This document shows, in pieces, positions 1 through 7,240 of a stretch of DNA of 64,000 nucleotides. A model generated the notes under the pieces. It was given only the letters and a program-made list of their open reading frames with translations. It was not told the DNA's origin and searched no databases. The position numbers were made by a program, and so were the translations under genes. Source of the DNA: Campylobacterales bacterium (GTDB lineage: Bacteria; Campylobacterota; Campylobacteria; Campylobacterales; Nitratiruptoraceae); assembly GCA_027065825.1 (NCBI GenBank), contig JAMONM010000098.1, positions 1 to 64,000 on the forward strand, given 5' to 3'. Position 1 is the stretch's first letter. Each line of letters begins with the position of its first letter.

Positions 1-101
1 ACCAGAACTCTCTTGTTCGGATGAAGCCTGTCCACAATTTTTTCAATTACTGTAGTCTTACCGCTGTTTGAAGGGCCCGTAAAGGCTACCGCCACTCTCA
101 T
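1..101 (-). CDS. mobB: MobB, molybdopterin-guanine dinucleotide biosynthesis protein B (N-terminal fragment, cut by window edge)
   Basis: Only the first 33 codons lie in the window; the gene continues past position 1. The ATG is the complement of 99-101. The product begins MRVAVAFTGPSNSGKTT, a P-loop with the GPSNSGKTT form typical of MobB GTPases, which assist MobA in attaching GMP to molybdopterin. The same neighbour order (mobB, lipoprotein, transglycosylase, YggT, gltX, psd) is known in Campylobacter jejuni, which supports the name. A molybdoenzyme that could use the cofactor is encoded at 59165-60901. Confidence 0.8.
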   Translation of the reverse strand, partial: MRVAVAFTGPSNSGKTTVIEKIVDRLHPNKRVL

Positions 102-181
102 TTTAAACCTTTGATTGCGTAACTCTATACGGAAGAGATTTTACCAAATATTAGATAAAAGGTAGTTAAGCTCATTTTGTG

Positions 182-187
182 TATAAT
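182..187 (+). promoter_or_regulatory. -10 element of the lipoprotein gene promoter
   Basis: A perfect TATAAT preceded by TG one base upstream (extended -10) lies 30 bases before the ATG at 218, in a T-rich stretch. This is the usual form of a housekeeping sigma promoter in Campylobacterota, where the -35 box is weak. It would give a leader of about 24 nt that holds the AGAGGAAAC ribosome binding site. Confidence 0.6.
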
Positions 188-217
188 TTTGGCTAAAACC
201 TAAAGAGGAAACAGCTT

Positions 218-709
218 ATGAAAAGCAGATTTTTACTGGCTCTATTTACTCTTTTTGCCCTATCTTTTTCGGGATGCGGACAAAAGAGCGGATTTTCGTT
301 CTTTAGCGAAGACAGACCCTACGAGAGGGCGATAGGATATACGAAAAAAGGGGAAATAATAGTCTCTATGGAGAATAAGGCTTTTTTGATCGCCACATAC
401 TTAAACCCTATTTACGAAAAGTACAACGACGGCGAATATTTTTTTGTCAGAGTCTATATAGACAACGATTTTTCGAAAGAGAACATGAGCGGATTGCACA
501 ATCCCAAGTATCATCTTCTTTTAAACGGGAATGAACCTCTGGAGATAAAAAGATTGAGCATGGAAGATCCGCTCGTAAAAGAGATGCCGATGGTCAAACC
601 CTGGTACAAGATATATTTAGTGAAATTTCCAAAAGAGTCCAAAAAACTAAATCTGGTACTCAAAAGCGATGATTACGGTCAAACGACTCTAACTTTTTCA
701 GCTCCTTGA
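218..709 (+). CDS. Putative lipoprotein of unknown function
   Basis: 163 residues. The N-terminus MKSRFLLALFTLFALSFSGC is a lipoprotein signal peptide with lipobox FSGC (Cys20 would be lipidated), so the protein should be anchored in the inner or outer membrane facing the periplasm. The remainder is a soluble domain that I do not recognise. A good ribosome binding site (AGAGGAAA) precedes the ATG. Its 3' end overlaps the convergent transglycosylase gene by 50 bases. A lipoprotein gene occupies the same slot between mobB and slt in C. jejuni, so it is probably a lineage-conserved envelope protein. Confidence 0.75.
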   Translation: MKSRFLLALFTLFALSFSGCGQKSGFSFFSEDRPYERAIGYTKKGEIIVSMENKAFLIATYLNPIYEKYNDGEYFFVRVYIDNDFSKENMSGLHNPKYHLLLNGNEPLEIKRLSMEDPLVKEMPMVKPWYKIYLVKFPKESKKLNLVLKSDDYGQTTLTFSAP

Positions 710-2312
710 GAGCCGAGCCCTCTTTGTTTAAGATACGAAGATATACTATATAGTTTGCCAAAACCTTTTTGGCGTATTTTCTAGATTCGGGATACGAGAC
801 CAGCTCCATTCCCAAATATGGCTGATGCGGTCCCTGTTTGAATATTCCGCTTCGTATCACCTCTCTTTTTGTAAATCCTATGCCCCCGTTGTATGCGTAT
901 GCGATCAGCATAGGATGCAGTAGTTTTTTGTTTAGAAACTTCAGATGGGTTTTCGCGAAATCTACGGCTGTTTGAGGATCGAACATCATATCCAGATCGA
1001 AGGGGGACAAACCCTTGTCCTTTGCGATGGCTTTTGCCAAAAATGGCATAAACTGCATCGGTCCCAGAGCGAAGGATCTGGATACGGAAGGGGGAATGAA
1101 TCTGCTCTCTTGTCTGGCTATGGCGTAGATGAGGGCTTTGGTTTTTTCGTCGTTTTTTTCCAGAAGCTTTTCGTAAGGCGTTATAAAAGGGTGGTTTTTG
1201 TATTTGAGATCCCTTTCCAATAAAAAGGCGTAAAAAGGGAGAGTCTTTTCGTGTCTTAATCTATTTAGCCACTCTTTCAATCGTTTTTTTTCGGAGATCT
1301 CATTTAATATTTTACTCCATAAAAACGGGTCTTCGGTGTTGAAATCGATATCCTCTTTTTTCAGCTTTGCGGTAAAAGTAGGAGGCGGTTGTTTTGAAGA
1401 GCGTACTAAATAGAGCCCTTCGTTTAATTTTTCGATTACGATTTTTTGATTGCACTCTTTTTCAGCCAAAAGAGTGTAAATGTTTATATCCCACGAAGAG
1501 CAAAGATTGTGTAGATGGCTCTTTTCGCCTAACCTATAGAGCCAAAAGGCGGCTTTGTCTATATCGAATCTATAATAGGAGCTCTTTAAGGAACGCTCTA
1601 AAAACTTTTTTGCCGTTTCGTACTTTTTGTATCTGATCGCGTTCATAGCCAGTAAAAAAGAGGTTTTGTGATCGAGATTTTTAGGATCTATCTCGAAAAA
1701 GGAGAAATGCAGCTTTTTTAATTTCGGATTGGTTACGGCGATATTTACGAAACTTTTAAAACCCTTGAGGTTTTTTAGACTATCAACCAACTCTTTCGGA
1801 AGCGTTTGGTTGAACGTCTCCTCTCTGATTCGGTCTGAAACAGAATTGAACGTTTTAATGAACTCTTTGGGTCTGGTTATCAGCTTTTCGTAAATATATG
1901 GCCCTTTGAGCAATAGGTAGTATCTATGCAACTTTTCAAAAGGGGTTAGTCTATTTATAACGTAATCTTTTTCTAAAGGGGAGAGGCTCATAAATCTATA
2001 TGGGGTGAGCCAGGTCGCGATACAGGAGGAGCTAGTGGTTTTAAAATCGGGCTTATGTCTTAGACATCTGGCCGCCTCTTTGATCTCTGGACGATCGCTT
2101 TTTGCGGCGTAGGAGTAAAAGATCTTTCTGGTTACGCGTTCTACCATATAAAAAGCTTCATCAGCCTGCGCCGGAGCGATTTTTTGATTGAGAAAGCGCC
2201 ACAGATAGTAATCTTTTACGGTGCCCGAGGGTTTGTCGCGTAGCCATTCGATGGATATCTCTTTGGCTACTATTAGCAGCGGCAACAGCAGCAAAAATAG
2301 TTTCGCTCTCAT
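660..2312 (-). CDS. slt: Soluble lytic murein transglycosylase (Slt family)
   Basis: 550 residues with an N-terminal signal peptide (MRAKLFLLLLPLLIVAKE). The long middle part is alpha-helical, as in the U-shaped superhelical region of Slt70. The C-terminal lysozyme-like domain (about 385-510) has the catalytic glutamate in IARQESRFIP (Glu402), followed by ALGPMQFMP and AYNGG, the hallmark GLMQ and AYN motifs of this family. The enzyme cleaves the MurNAc-GlcNAc bond of peptidoglycan with formation of 1,6-anhydro-MurNAc in the periplasm. The start overlaps the yggT stop by 4 bases, so the gene is co-transcribed with yggT and gltX. Confidence 0.93.
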   Translation of the reverse strand: MRAKLFLLLLPLLIVAKEISIEWLRDKPSGTVKDYYLWRFLNQKIAPAQADEAFYMVERVTRKIFYSYAAKSDRPEIKEAARCLRHKPDFKTTSSSCIATWLTPYRFMSLSPLEKDYVINRLTPFEKLHRYYLLLKGPYIYEKLITRPKEFIKTFNSVSDRIREETFNQTLPKELVDSLKNLKGFKSFVNIAVTNPKLKKLHFSFFEIDPKNLDHKTSFLLAMNAIRYKKYETAKKFLERSLKSSYYRFDIDKAAFWLYRLGEKSHLHNLCSSWDINIYTLLAEKECNQKIVIEKLNEGLYLVRSSKQPPPTFTAKLKKEDIDFNTEDPFLWSKILNEISEKKRLKEWLNRLRHEKTLPFYAFLLERDLKYKNHPFITPYEKLLEKNDEKTKALIYAIARQESRFIPPSVSRSFALGPMQFMPFLAKAIAKDKGLSPFDLDMMFDPQTAVDFAKTHLKFLNKKLLHPMLIAYAYNGGIGFTKREVIRSGIFKQGPHQPYLGMELVSYPESRKYAKKVLANYIVYLRILNKEGSALKELKKLESFDRNHRF

Positions 2313-2602
2313 AGAGAATAGGCCATCTTTATCAAGAGTTTCACCAAAAACAGATCAATAAACTGCAGTGCCAAAATTACGATCACCGGCGCCAGATCCA
2401 CGCCCCAAAAAACCGTCGGAATGTATCTTCTGATATAGGCGTATACCGGTTCCGTGAGCCGATATAGCGTTTGAACTATGGGGTTGTAGGGATCGGGTCT
2501 GATCCAAGTTATCAAAGCCGCTATTATAACTATCCATATATATACGGTTATTGCCGTATGGAGTATCGAGGCGATAGCCTCAAGAAGCGTAGATAGAATC
2601 AT
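2309..2602 (-). CDS. YggT family membrane protein
   Basis: 97 residues. Two hydrophobic stretches (about 12-35 and 65-90) flank a loop with the family signature around RPDPYNPIVQ and a following TEPVYAYIRR. YggT proteins are small inner-membrane proteins linked to osmotic stress and envelope or division functions; the biochemical role is unknown. It overlaps gltX upstream and slt downstream by 4 bases each, so the three genes form one transcription unit. Confidence 0.88.
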   Translation of the reverse strand: MILSTLLEAIASILHTAITVYIWIVIIAALITWIRPDPYNPIVQTLYRLTEPVYAYIRRYIPTVFWGVDLAPVIVILALQFIDLFLVKLLIKMAYSL

Positions 2603-3897
2603 TTTAACACCTCTTTTATAAATTTTTTCAGATGCGGATACAACAAAGAGATTTCCGGACCGTGTTCTTCGCCGGTTAACAGAATTCTTAAAGGTTTGAA
2701 AAACCTTTTTCCTTTTAATCCGCTTCTGTTTATCAGATCTTTTTTGAGCTCTTCGAAATTATCCGGCAGATCGCGGGCTAAAATCGCGCTTTTTAGCTGC
2801 GTGATCTCTTTTTGGTATTCGGGATGTTCTCTTTCGCCGTTGAATAGTTTCTCGATCTTTTGCGAAATCTCGTTAAGTGTACTGGCCTCTTCCAGATATA
2901 TTTTAGCAAGTTCTCCGATCTCTTCATCCTCATATTCAAGCAGTTCGGCCAACTTTTTGGGTGATGTACGCTTTAGATGCTCCCTGTTTATGTATCTAAG
3001 TCTTTCCAGATCGAATTTTGCGGGAGCTTTAGAGATTTTTTTCAGATCGAACCACTCTATCGCCTCATGAAGGGTAAAAATTTCGGTTGGAGTCGTGTTC
3101 CCAAGAGCTATTAGATAGTTTGCTATCGCCTGGGGTAAAAAGCCGTTTTCTAGTAGCCATTTTACGCTGGAGGCGTTCTCCCGTTTGCTCATTTTTTTTC
3201 CATCTCTGTTTAGGATAATGGGCAGGTGGCAATACTCTATCTCCTTGTTATAACCGAGAAGATTTCGGATATAGATCTGTTTGGGCGTATTTGAGAGATG
3301 ATCTTCGCCTCTGATTACGATGGAGATATCATGGAGCATATCGTCTATGGCGCACGCGAAATTGTAGGTACTCGTTCCGTCGGCTCTAAGTATAACGAAA
3401 GAGTCCACCTCTTTGGGTTCGAAGCTCATATCCCCTTTTATTATGTCTGAGAATTTGATCGTATGAGAGGGCTTTTTTACTCTTATTACAAATGGTTCGT
3501 TCCTTTTAGCGGCTTCCTCTATCGTTATCTGTTCGCATTTTCCGCTATACCTGTAAGGAATTTTGAGCTCCTTGGCGCGTTCCCTCTCTTTTTGAAGCTC
3601 CTGCGGAGTGCAAAAACAGACGAAAGCCTTTTTCTCTTCTAAAAGTTTGTAGGCAAAGTTTTGGTGAAAAGTTAAATTTTGACTTTGATATATCGTATCC
3701 TCCCACTCTATGGAGAATTTGGCGAGTATATCCATTATTTCGCGATCTTTTCCCTCAACGTTTCTTTCTTTGTCGGTGTCCTCTATTCGCAGGAGGAATC
3801 TCTCGTTTTTCTGTTTGGCTACGATATAGTTGAAAATTGCCACTCTCAGATTACCGATATGCATATCTCCCGTAGGGCTGGGTGCGAATCTTAACAT
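2599..3897 (-). CDS. gltX: Glutamyl-tRNA synthetase (short, 432-residue type)
   Basis: Class I synthetase charging glutamate onto tRNA. The HIGH-type motif appears as MHIGNLR near residue 12 and the KMSKS-type loop as KKMSKREN near residue 230, with the FVILRADGTSTYNFACA and VIRGEDHLSNTPKQ motifs between them. Campylobacterota usually carry two GluRS paralogues, one of which charges tRNA-Gln so that the Glu can be amidated by GatCAB. At 432 residues this is one of those two, and its N-terminus resembles what I recall of the tRNA-Gln-type enzyme of Helicobacter, but I cannot assign specificity from sequence alone. First gene of the gltX-yggT-slt unit. Confidence 0.93.
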   Translation of the reverse strand: MLRFAPSPTGDMHIGNLRVAIFNYIVAKQKNERFLLRIEDTDKERNVEGKDREIMDILAKFSIEWEDTIYQSQNLTFHQNFAYKLLEEKKAFVCFCTPQELQKERERAKELKIPYRYSGKCEQITIEEAAKRNEPFVIRVKKPSHTIKFSDIIKGDMSFEPKEVDSFVILRADGTSTYNFACAIDDMLHDISIVIRGEDHLSNTPKQIYIRNLLGYNKEIEYCHLPIILNRDGKKMSKRENASSVKWLLENGFLPQAIANYLIALGNTTPTEIFTLHEAIEWFDLKKISKAPAKFDLERLRYINREHLKRTSPKKLAELLEYEDEEIGELAKIYLEEASTLNEISQKIEKLFNGEREHPEYQKEITQLKSAILARDLPDNFEELKKDLINRSGLKGKRFFKPLRILLTGEEHGPEISLLYPHLKKFIKEVLK

Positions 3898-3990
3898 GAA
3901 CTCTCCTGACCTTTGTGTGGCATATGGATGCCGAATGTGGGTGATTTTATCTAAAATTTGGTATATTTAGCATAAAAAACCGGAGTTGCT

Positions 3991-4815
3991 TTGAGAGCTT
4001 TGAAAAGAAGGGTAGTTTCAAACATAATTTCCAGGGGTTTCGGCAAATTCGCAAGCCATAGGTTTCACCCGCTTTTGCAAAAGATAATAAACAGATCCTA
4101 TGCCAGATTGATGAAGGTGGATCTGAGCGAATTCGAAAGCGCGGAAAAGTACGACACCCTGAACGAGCTTTTCGTAAGAGAGCTTAAAAAAAGAAGAGAG
4201 ATTGATCTAAACGAGAGTGCCGTAATTTCGCCCACAGACTCTTTGGTTACCGAATCTTCCTATGCCGTAGAGGGCAGGGCGATGCAGATAAAAGGGATGG
4301 AGTACTCTTTAAGCGAGCTTTTAAGGGAAATAGATCCTAAAAATCTAAACAGAGTCTCAAAAGGCGGCTATATCAATCTCTATCTCTCTCCGCGAGACTA
4401 CCACAGATATCATGTTCCGTGCGATATGTACGTGAAAAAGGCCGTACATATTCCGGGCAGACTCTATCCTGTAAATTTGAGATATCTCAAAAAGAGAATC
4501 AATCTTTTCGTGGAAAACGAAAGAGTTGTCCTGGAATGCGAGACCATGCAGGGGATACTCTTTTATATAGTTTTAGTGGGCGCGTTGAACGTTGGGCAGA
4601 TGAGGTTGGTCTTTGAAAGCAGAATCGAGACCAACAGGCCCGGGGAGATCTCGGTATACGAATACGGCGATCTTATGATGAGAAAGGGCGAACTGCTGGG
4701 GTATTTCAAAATGGGATCGACGGTTGTTATGATATTTGAAAACGGACGGATAAGACTAGCCGCAAAAAGGGGCGAGAAAGTAAAATACGGCCAAAAAATA
4801 GCCGAAATTATATGA
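3991..4815 (+). CDS. psd: Phosphatidylserine decarboxylase
   Basis: 274 residues, starting at a TTG preceded by CGGAG. It makes phosphatidylethanolamine from phosphatidylserine at the inner membrane. The self-cleavage motif is MGST near the C-terminus: cleavage between Gly242 and Ser243 would give the pyruvoyl group on the alpha chain. Other family hallmarks are SPTDS (about 80), YLSPRDYHRYH (about 131) with the conserved histidines, and a Pro-Gly segment at HIPGRLYPVN. The length fits the short bacterial Psd type. The following small gene begins within a few bases of the stop codon. Confidence 0.93.
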   Translation: MRALKRRVVSNIISRGFGKFASHRFHPLLQKIINRSYARLMKVDLSEFESAEKYDTLNELFVRELKKRREIDLNESAVISPTDSLVTESSYAVEGRAMQIKGMEYSLSELLREIDPKNLNRVSKGGYINLYLSPRDYHRYHVPCDMYVKKAVHIPGRLYPVNLRYLKKRINLFVENERVVLECETMQGILFYIVLVGALNVGQMRLVFESRIETNRPGEISVYEYGDLMMRKGELLGYFKMGSTVVMIFENGRIRLAAKRGEKVKYGQKIAEII

Positions 4816-4826
4816 AGGAGAGACCA

Positions 4827-5096
4827 ATGAGTAATAACGAAGATGTTTTGATCGTCGAAGCGGAGATTTTGCCCAACGGTGTAGGCGGATGGGTTATAAA
4901 AGCGGTTAATACGGAAACGAATGAGGAGCGCTACTGCGAGACAATAGAGGAGTACAACGCCTTTTTAAACGAAGCGGTCTACTCTACGGCCAAGGAGAGT
5001 TTTCAGGCGGTTTGGAACGAATCTCCCCGGGCGACGCCGGAGATGATCGCGGACGTTAGAAGCAAACTTATGAAGTTTTACAACGAGATGGAGTAG
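4827..5096 (+). CDS. Small conserved protein of unknown function
   Basis: 89 residues starting at the ATG at 4827, chosen because AAGGAGAG lies 6-10 bases upstream; an in-frame ATG at 4812 lacks a ribosome binding site and overlaps psd. The protein is acidic and soluble without signal peptide or membrane segment, beginning MSNNEDVLIVEAEILPNG. It looks like a compact alpha/beta domain with an amphipathic C-terminal helix. I do not recognise the family. Its position directly behind psd suggests co-expression but gives no function. Confidence 0.7.
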   Translation: MSNNEDVLIVEAEILPNGVGGWVIKAVNTETNEERYCETIEEYNAFLNEAVYSTAKESFQAVWNESPRATPEMIADVRSKLMKFYNEME

Positions 5097-5097
5097 A

Positions 5098-5616
5098 TTA
5101 TTCCTCTCCCCAAGGAAGACCGCTCTTTTTCCATCCGAAAATGAAGCCGTCTTCTACGTTGTAGACGTTTTTATAGCCGTTCTTGGCAAGAAGATTCGCC
5201 GCGTACCGGCTGCGTGCGCCGCTTCTGCAAATTACTACTATTGCGGTGGGTTTAAATGATTTTACGGCTTTTTTGACGCTGTTTAGGAACTCTTCGTTCT
5301 CCTGAGGAACGATGTCGTACGTTTTGTGCGCGTCGAAAGCTCTCCCTTTTTTGAGCTCATATTTCGCCAATGCTATTCTCGAATCGATCTTTTTGGGCTT
5401 GTAGTGATAAAAGAATATCGGAATGTTTACCGCTCCTACAGGATGTCCCGCGTACAGAAACTCTCCCGGGGTTCTAACGTCTATTACGAGAGCACCTTTT
5501 TTTTGCATGGAGTATGCCTCTTGAGAGTCTATATCCTCTTCGTAATAGATCTCCTGACCAAATAGCGTGGACAATAGCCCAAAGAGGATCGCGGTGCCGA
5601 CTATAACCCTTTTCAA
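5098..5616 (-). CDS. Periplasmic single-domain rhodanese-like protein
   Basis: 172 residues from a TTG start (complement of 5614-5616) with AAGGAG seven bases upstream. The open frame extends further upstream, but that part lacks a start with a binding site and runs through the Fur box. A signal peptide (MKRVIVGTAILFGLLSTLFGQ) sends it to the periplasm. The rhodanese fold is shown by VIDVRTPGEF and the active-site loop CRSGARSR with Cys130, followed by AANLLAKNGYKNVYNV. Such proteins carry persulfide sulfur or bind small oxyanions. It is divergent from the iron-uptake operon and shares its Fur-box promoter region. Confidence 0.85.
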   Translation of the reverse strand: MKRVIVGTAILFGLLSTLFGQEIYYEEDIDSQEAYSMQKKGALVIDVRTPGEFLYAGHPVGAVNIPIFFYHYKPKKIDSRIALAKYELKKGRAFDAHKTYDIVPQENEEFLNSVKKAVKSFKPTAIVVICRSGARSRYAANLLAKNGYKNVYNVEDGFIFGWKKSGLPWGEE

Positions 5617-5713
5617 TGTTGACTCCTTTATGAAAATTAGTTTTGAAAAAGTACAAAAAAGGGACTTAAAATCGCCTTGATAATAAATGAAAAGAGGATC
5701 TTTTATAGTGATA

Positions 5714-5730
5714 TTGATAATGATTATCAA
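5714..5730. promoter_or_regulatory. Fur box in the rhodanese / porin-feoAB divergent promoter region
   Basis: TTGATAATGATTATCAA is a near-perfect palindrome and matches the GATAATGATTATC core of the classical ferric uptake regulator site. It lies about 100 bases from both divergent starts. A second, weaker ATTATC-rich copy is present at about 5751-5768, as often seen at strongly Fur-controlled promoters. The Fur protein itself is encoded at 57680-58126. Iron-replete repression of the feo operon is the expected effect. Confidence 0.8.
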
Positions 5731-5819
5731 AATTAAGAATAGAGTAAGCTCATTATCGTTATTATTACAGCGAAAAGAGTGAAACTTTTCAGCTACCAAA
5801 ATAGCAAAAAGGATTACGG

Positions 5820-7007
5820 ATGCGACTCTTTTTAATATTGGCCGTATTTTTAGGAGCCTTTTTAAAGGGAGAGACCTCTTTGAGGAACAGACTGGGCGAA
5901 AACGCTCCTTTGGAACATACAAAAAGCGAGCTGAGGTTCGGATACAAGAGCGTTAGCGAGGGAGATGCGACCAAGAGGGCGTTTGCGGTGGGAGGTCACC
6001 TTCACTTTTATACGAAGCGGTTTATGAACGTTTCGGGAGTACTTAGCATATATAGCGTGGCCGATTTCGGTCTAAATCCGGATTTCGAATCGAGAGACCA
6101 GGATCTGTTGGGAGCGTCAAAAAGAGGCGGTTCGATGGTAAGCGAGGCCTTTTTAAGATACAGCGGAGGAAAAAGCGTATTGATGGTAGGCAGGATGATG
6201 GTTGATACGCCACATATGGACAGTGACGACATTATGATGGTGCCAAACTTTTTCGAAGGACTCTGTTTCAAAAAAGAGCTGGGTGAAGATTACAGGTTGA
6301 CGCTGGCAAAATTCGACAAAATGGCCGGATGGGAAAACGGGGCTGAGGCCTTTAGTTTTGTAGATATCTCAAAGGTAGCGGGACTTGAGGGAAAAAGCGG
6401 GGGAGTCGCTTTCGCCGCGATGGAGAAGCTCGTTGGAGAGACTCTGTTTGAGGTCTGGTTTTATCGTTTTTTCGATATAGCTGACGATCTGTACGTAAAA
6501 TTTTCAAAAACTTTTTTTACCGAAACCTTCGTACTGGATGCGGCGTTCCAGTTCGACAGGGCGTGGAGCGGGAAGGATAGTTATTTATATGACATACAAA
6601 GCGCCACAGCCGGAGTACTGCTGGAATTGTTCGTAAAAGATGTTAAAATTATGGCTGCCTACAACGAAGAGTTCGGAAGTAGCGCCAGTATGTTCAGTTT
6701 GGGCGGAGGACCCTTTTTTACCTCTATGGAGTATGAGACGATAGACGCTGTTTCTGCGCCGGCCGTTGCTTACAATTTAGGAGTGGAGTTTGAAATGGGC
6801 GATTACGCCTCTTTGGGGTATCTTATAGGAGAGTTTAAGGCAAAAGATGATAATGATTATCATAGTATAGAGCGGGATATCTATATCCAGAGCGATATCG
6901 GCGATAGTTTTTCGTTACAAGCCGTTTTTAGCAGTGTCGACTTTAGGCACGATCAAAACTCTATAAGTTCGTTCAGGCTTATACTAAAAAGAAGCTTTAG
7001 GAGATAG
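5820..7007 (+). CDS. OprD-like outer membrane porin in the feo operon
   Basis: 395 residues with a signal peptide (MRLFLILAVFLGAFLKGETS) and alternating polar/hydrophobic beta-strand pattern throughout, ending in a strand with terminal Arg-rich residues. The segment around VDTPHMDSDDIMMVPNFFEG resembles the conserved constriction-loop region of OprD-family porins of Campylobacterota. It lies two bases before feoA and behind a Fur box, so it is likely the outer-membrane entry route for ferrous iron or small iron complexes. The assignment to OprD is by pattern recall; the substrate is inferred from context. Confidence 0.7.
   Translation: MRLFLILAVFLGAFLKGETSLRNRLGENAPLEHTKSELRFGYKSVSEGDATKRAFAVGGHLHFYTKRFMNVSGVLSIYSVADFGLNPDFESRDQDLLGASKRGGSMVSEAFLRYSGGKSVLMVGRMMVDTPHMDSDDIMMVPNFFEGLCFKKELGEDYRLTLAKFDKMAGWENGAEAFSFVDISKVAGLEGKSGGVAFAAMEKLVGETLFEVWFYRFFDIADDLYVKFSKTFFTETFVLDAAFQFDRAWSGKDSYLYDIQSATAGVLLELFVKDVKIMAAYNEEFGSSASMFSLGGGPFFTSMEYETIDAVSAPAVAYNLGVEFEMGDYASLGYLIGEFKAKDDNDYHSIERDIYIQSDIGDSFSLQAVFSSVDFRHDQNSISSFRLILKRSFRR
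6847..6863. promoter_or_regulatory. Intragenic Fur-box-like palindrome upstream of feoA
   Basis: ATGATAATGATTATCAT lies inside the porin coding sequence, 146-162 bases before the feoA start. It is as good a match to the Fur core as the site at 5714-5730 and encodes a residue run (DDNDYHS) that need not be conserved. It may control an internal feoAB promoter or act as a secondary repressor site. Confidence 0.5.
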
Positions 7008-7008
7008 T

Positions 7009-7236
7009 ATGAAGAGCGTTTTGGATATGAAGATTTCCGAAACAGCGAGAATCAAAAGAATAACGGCCCAAGAGCCTGTCAAAGGCAGACTTACCGCGAT
7101 GGGGATAGCCAAAGGTAACCTCATAAAGCTTTTGGACCACACTCTGAAAAAGCAGACGTGGGAAGTGGAAGTGGAAGGTACCAGAGTGGCTTTGAGAAAA
7201 GAGGAGGCGGCCTCAATAATGGTGGAGGAGATATAA
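7009..7236 (+). CDS. feoA: FeoA, small SH3-like protein of ferrous iron transport
   Basis: 75 residues, starting two bases after the porin stop (TATG). FeoA is a cytosolic SH3-fold protein needed for FeoB activity. The sequence fits the family: RIKRITAQEPVKGRLTAMGI near the N-terminus, then a KLLDHTLKKQTWEVEVEGTRVAL beta region and a final EEAASIMVEE. The feoB ATG follows four bases after the stop. Confidence 0.93.
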   Translation: MKSVLDMKISETARIKRITAQEPVKGRLTAMGIAKGNLIKLLDHTLKKQTWEVEVEGTRVALRKEEAASIMVEEI

Positions 7237-7240
7237 AAAC

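Noticed and set aside
5617-5922. In-frame N-terminal extension of the rhodanese gene up to 5922
   Set aside because: It crosses the Fur box and overlaps the divergent porin start; the TTG at 5616 has the ribosome site and gives a clean signal peptide.
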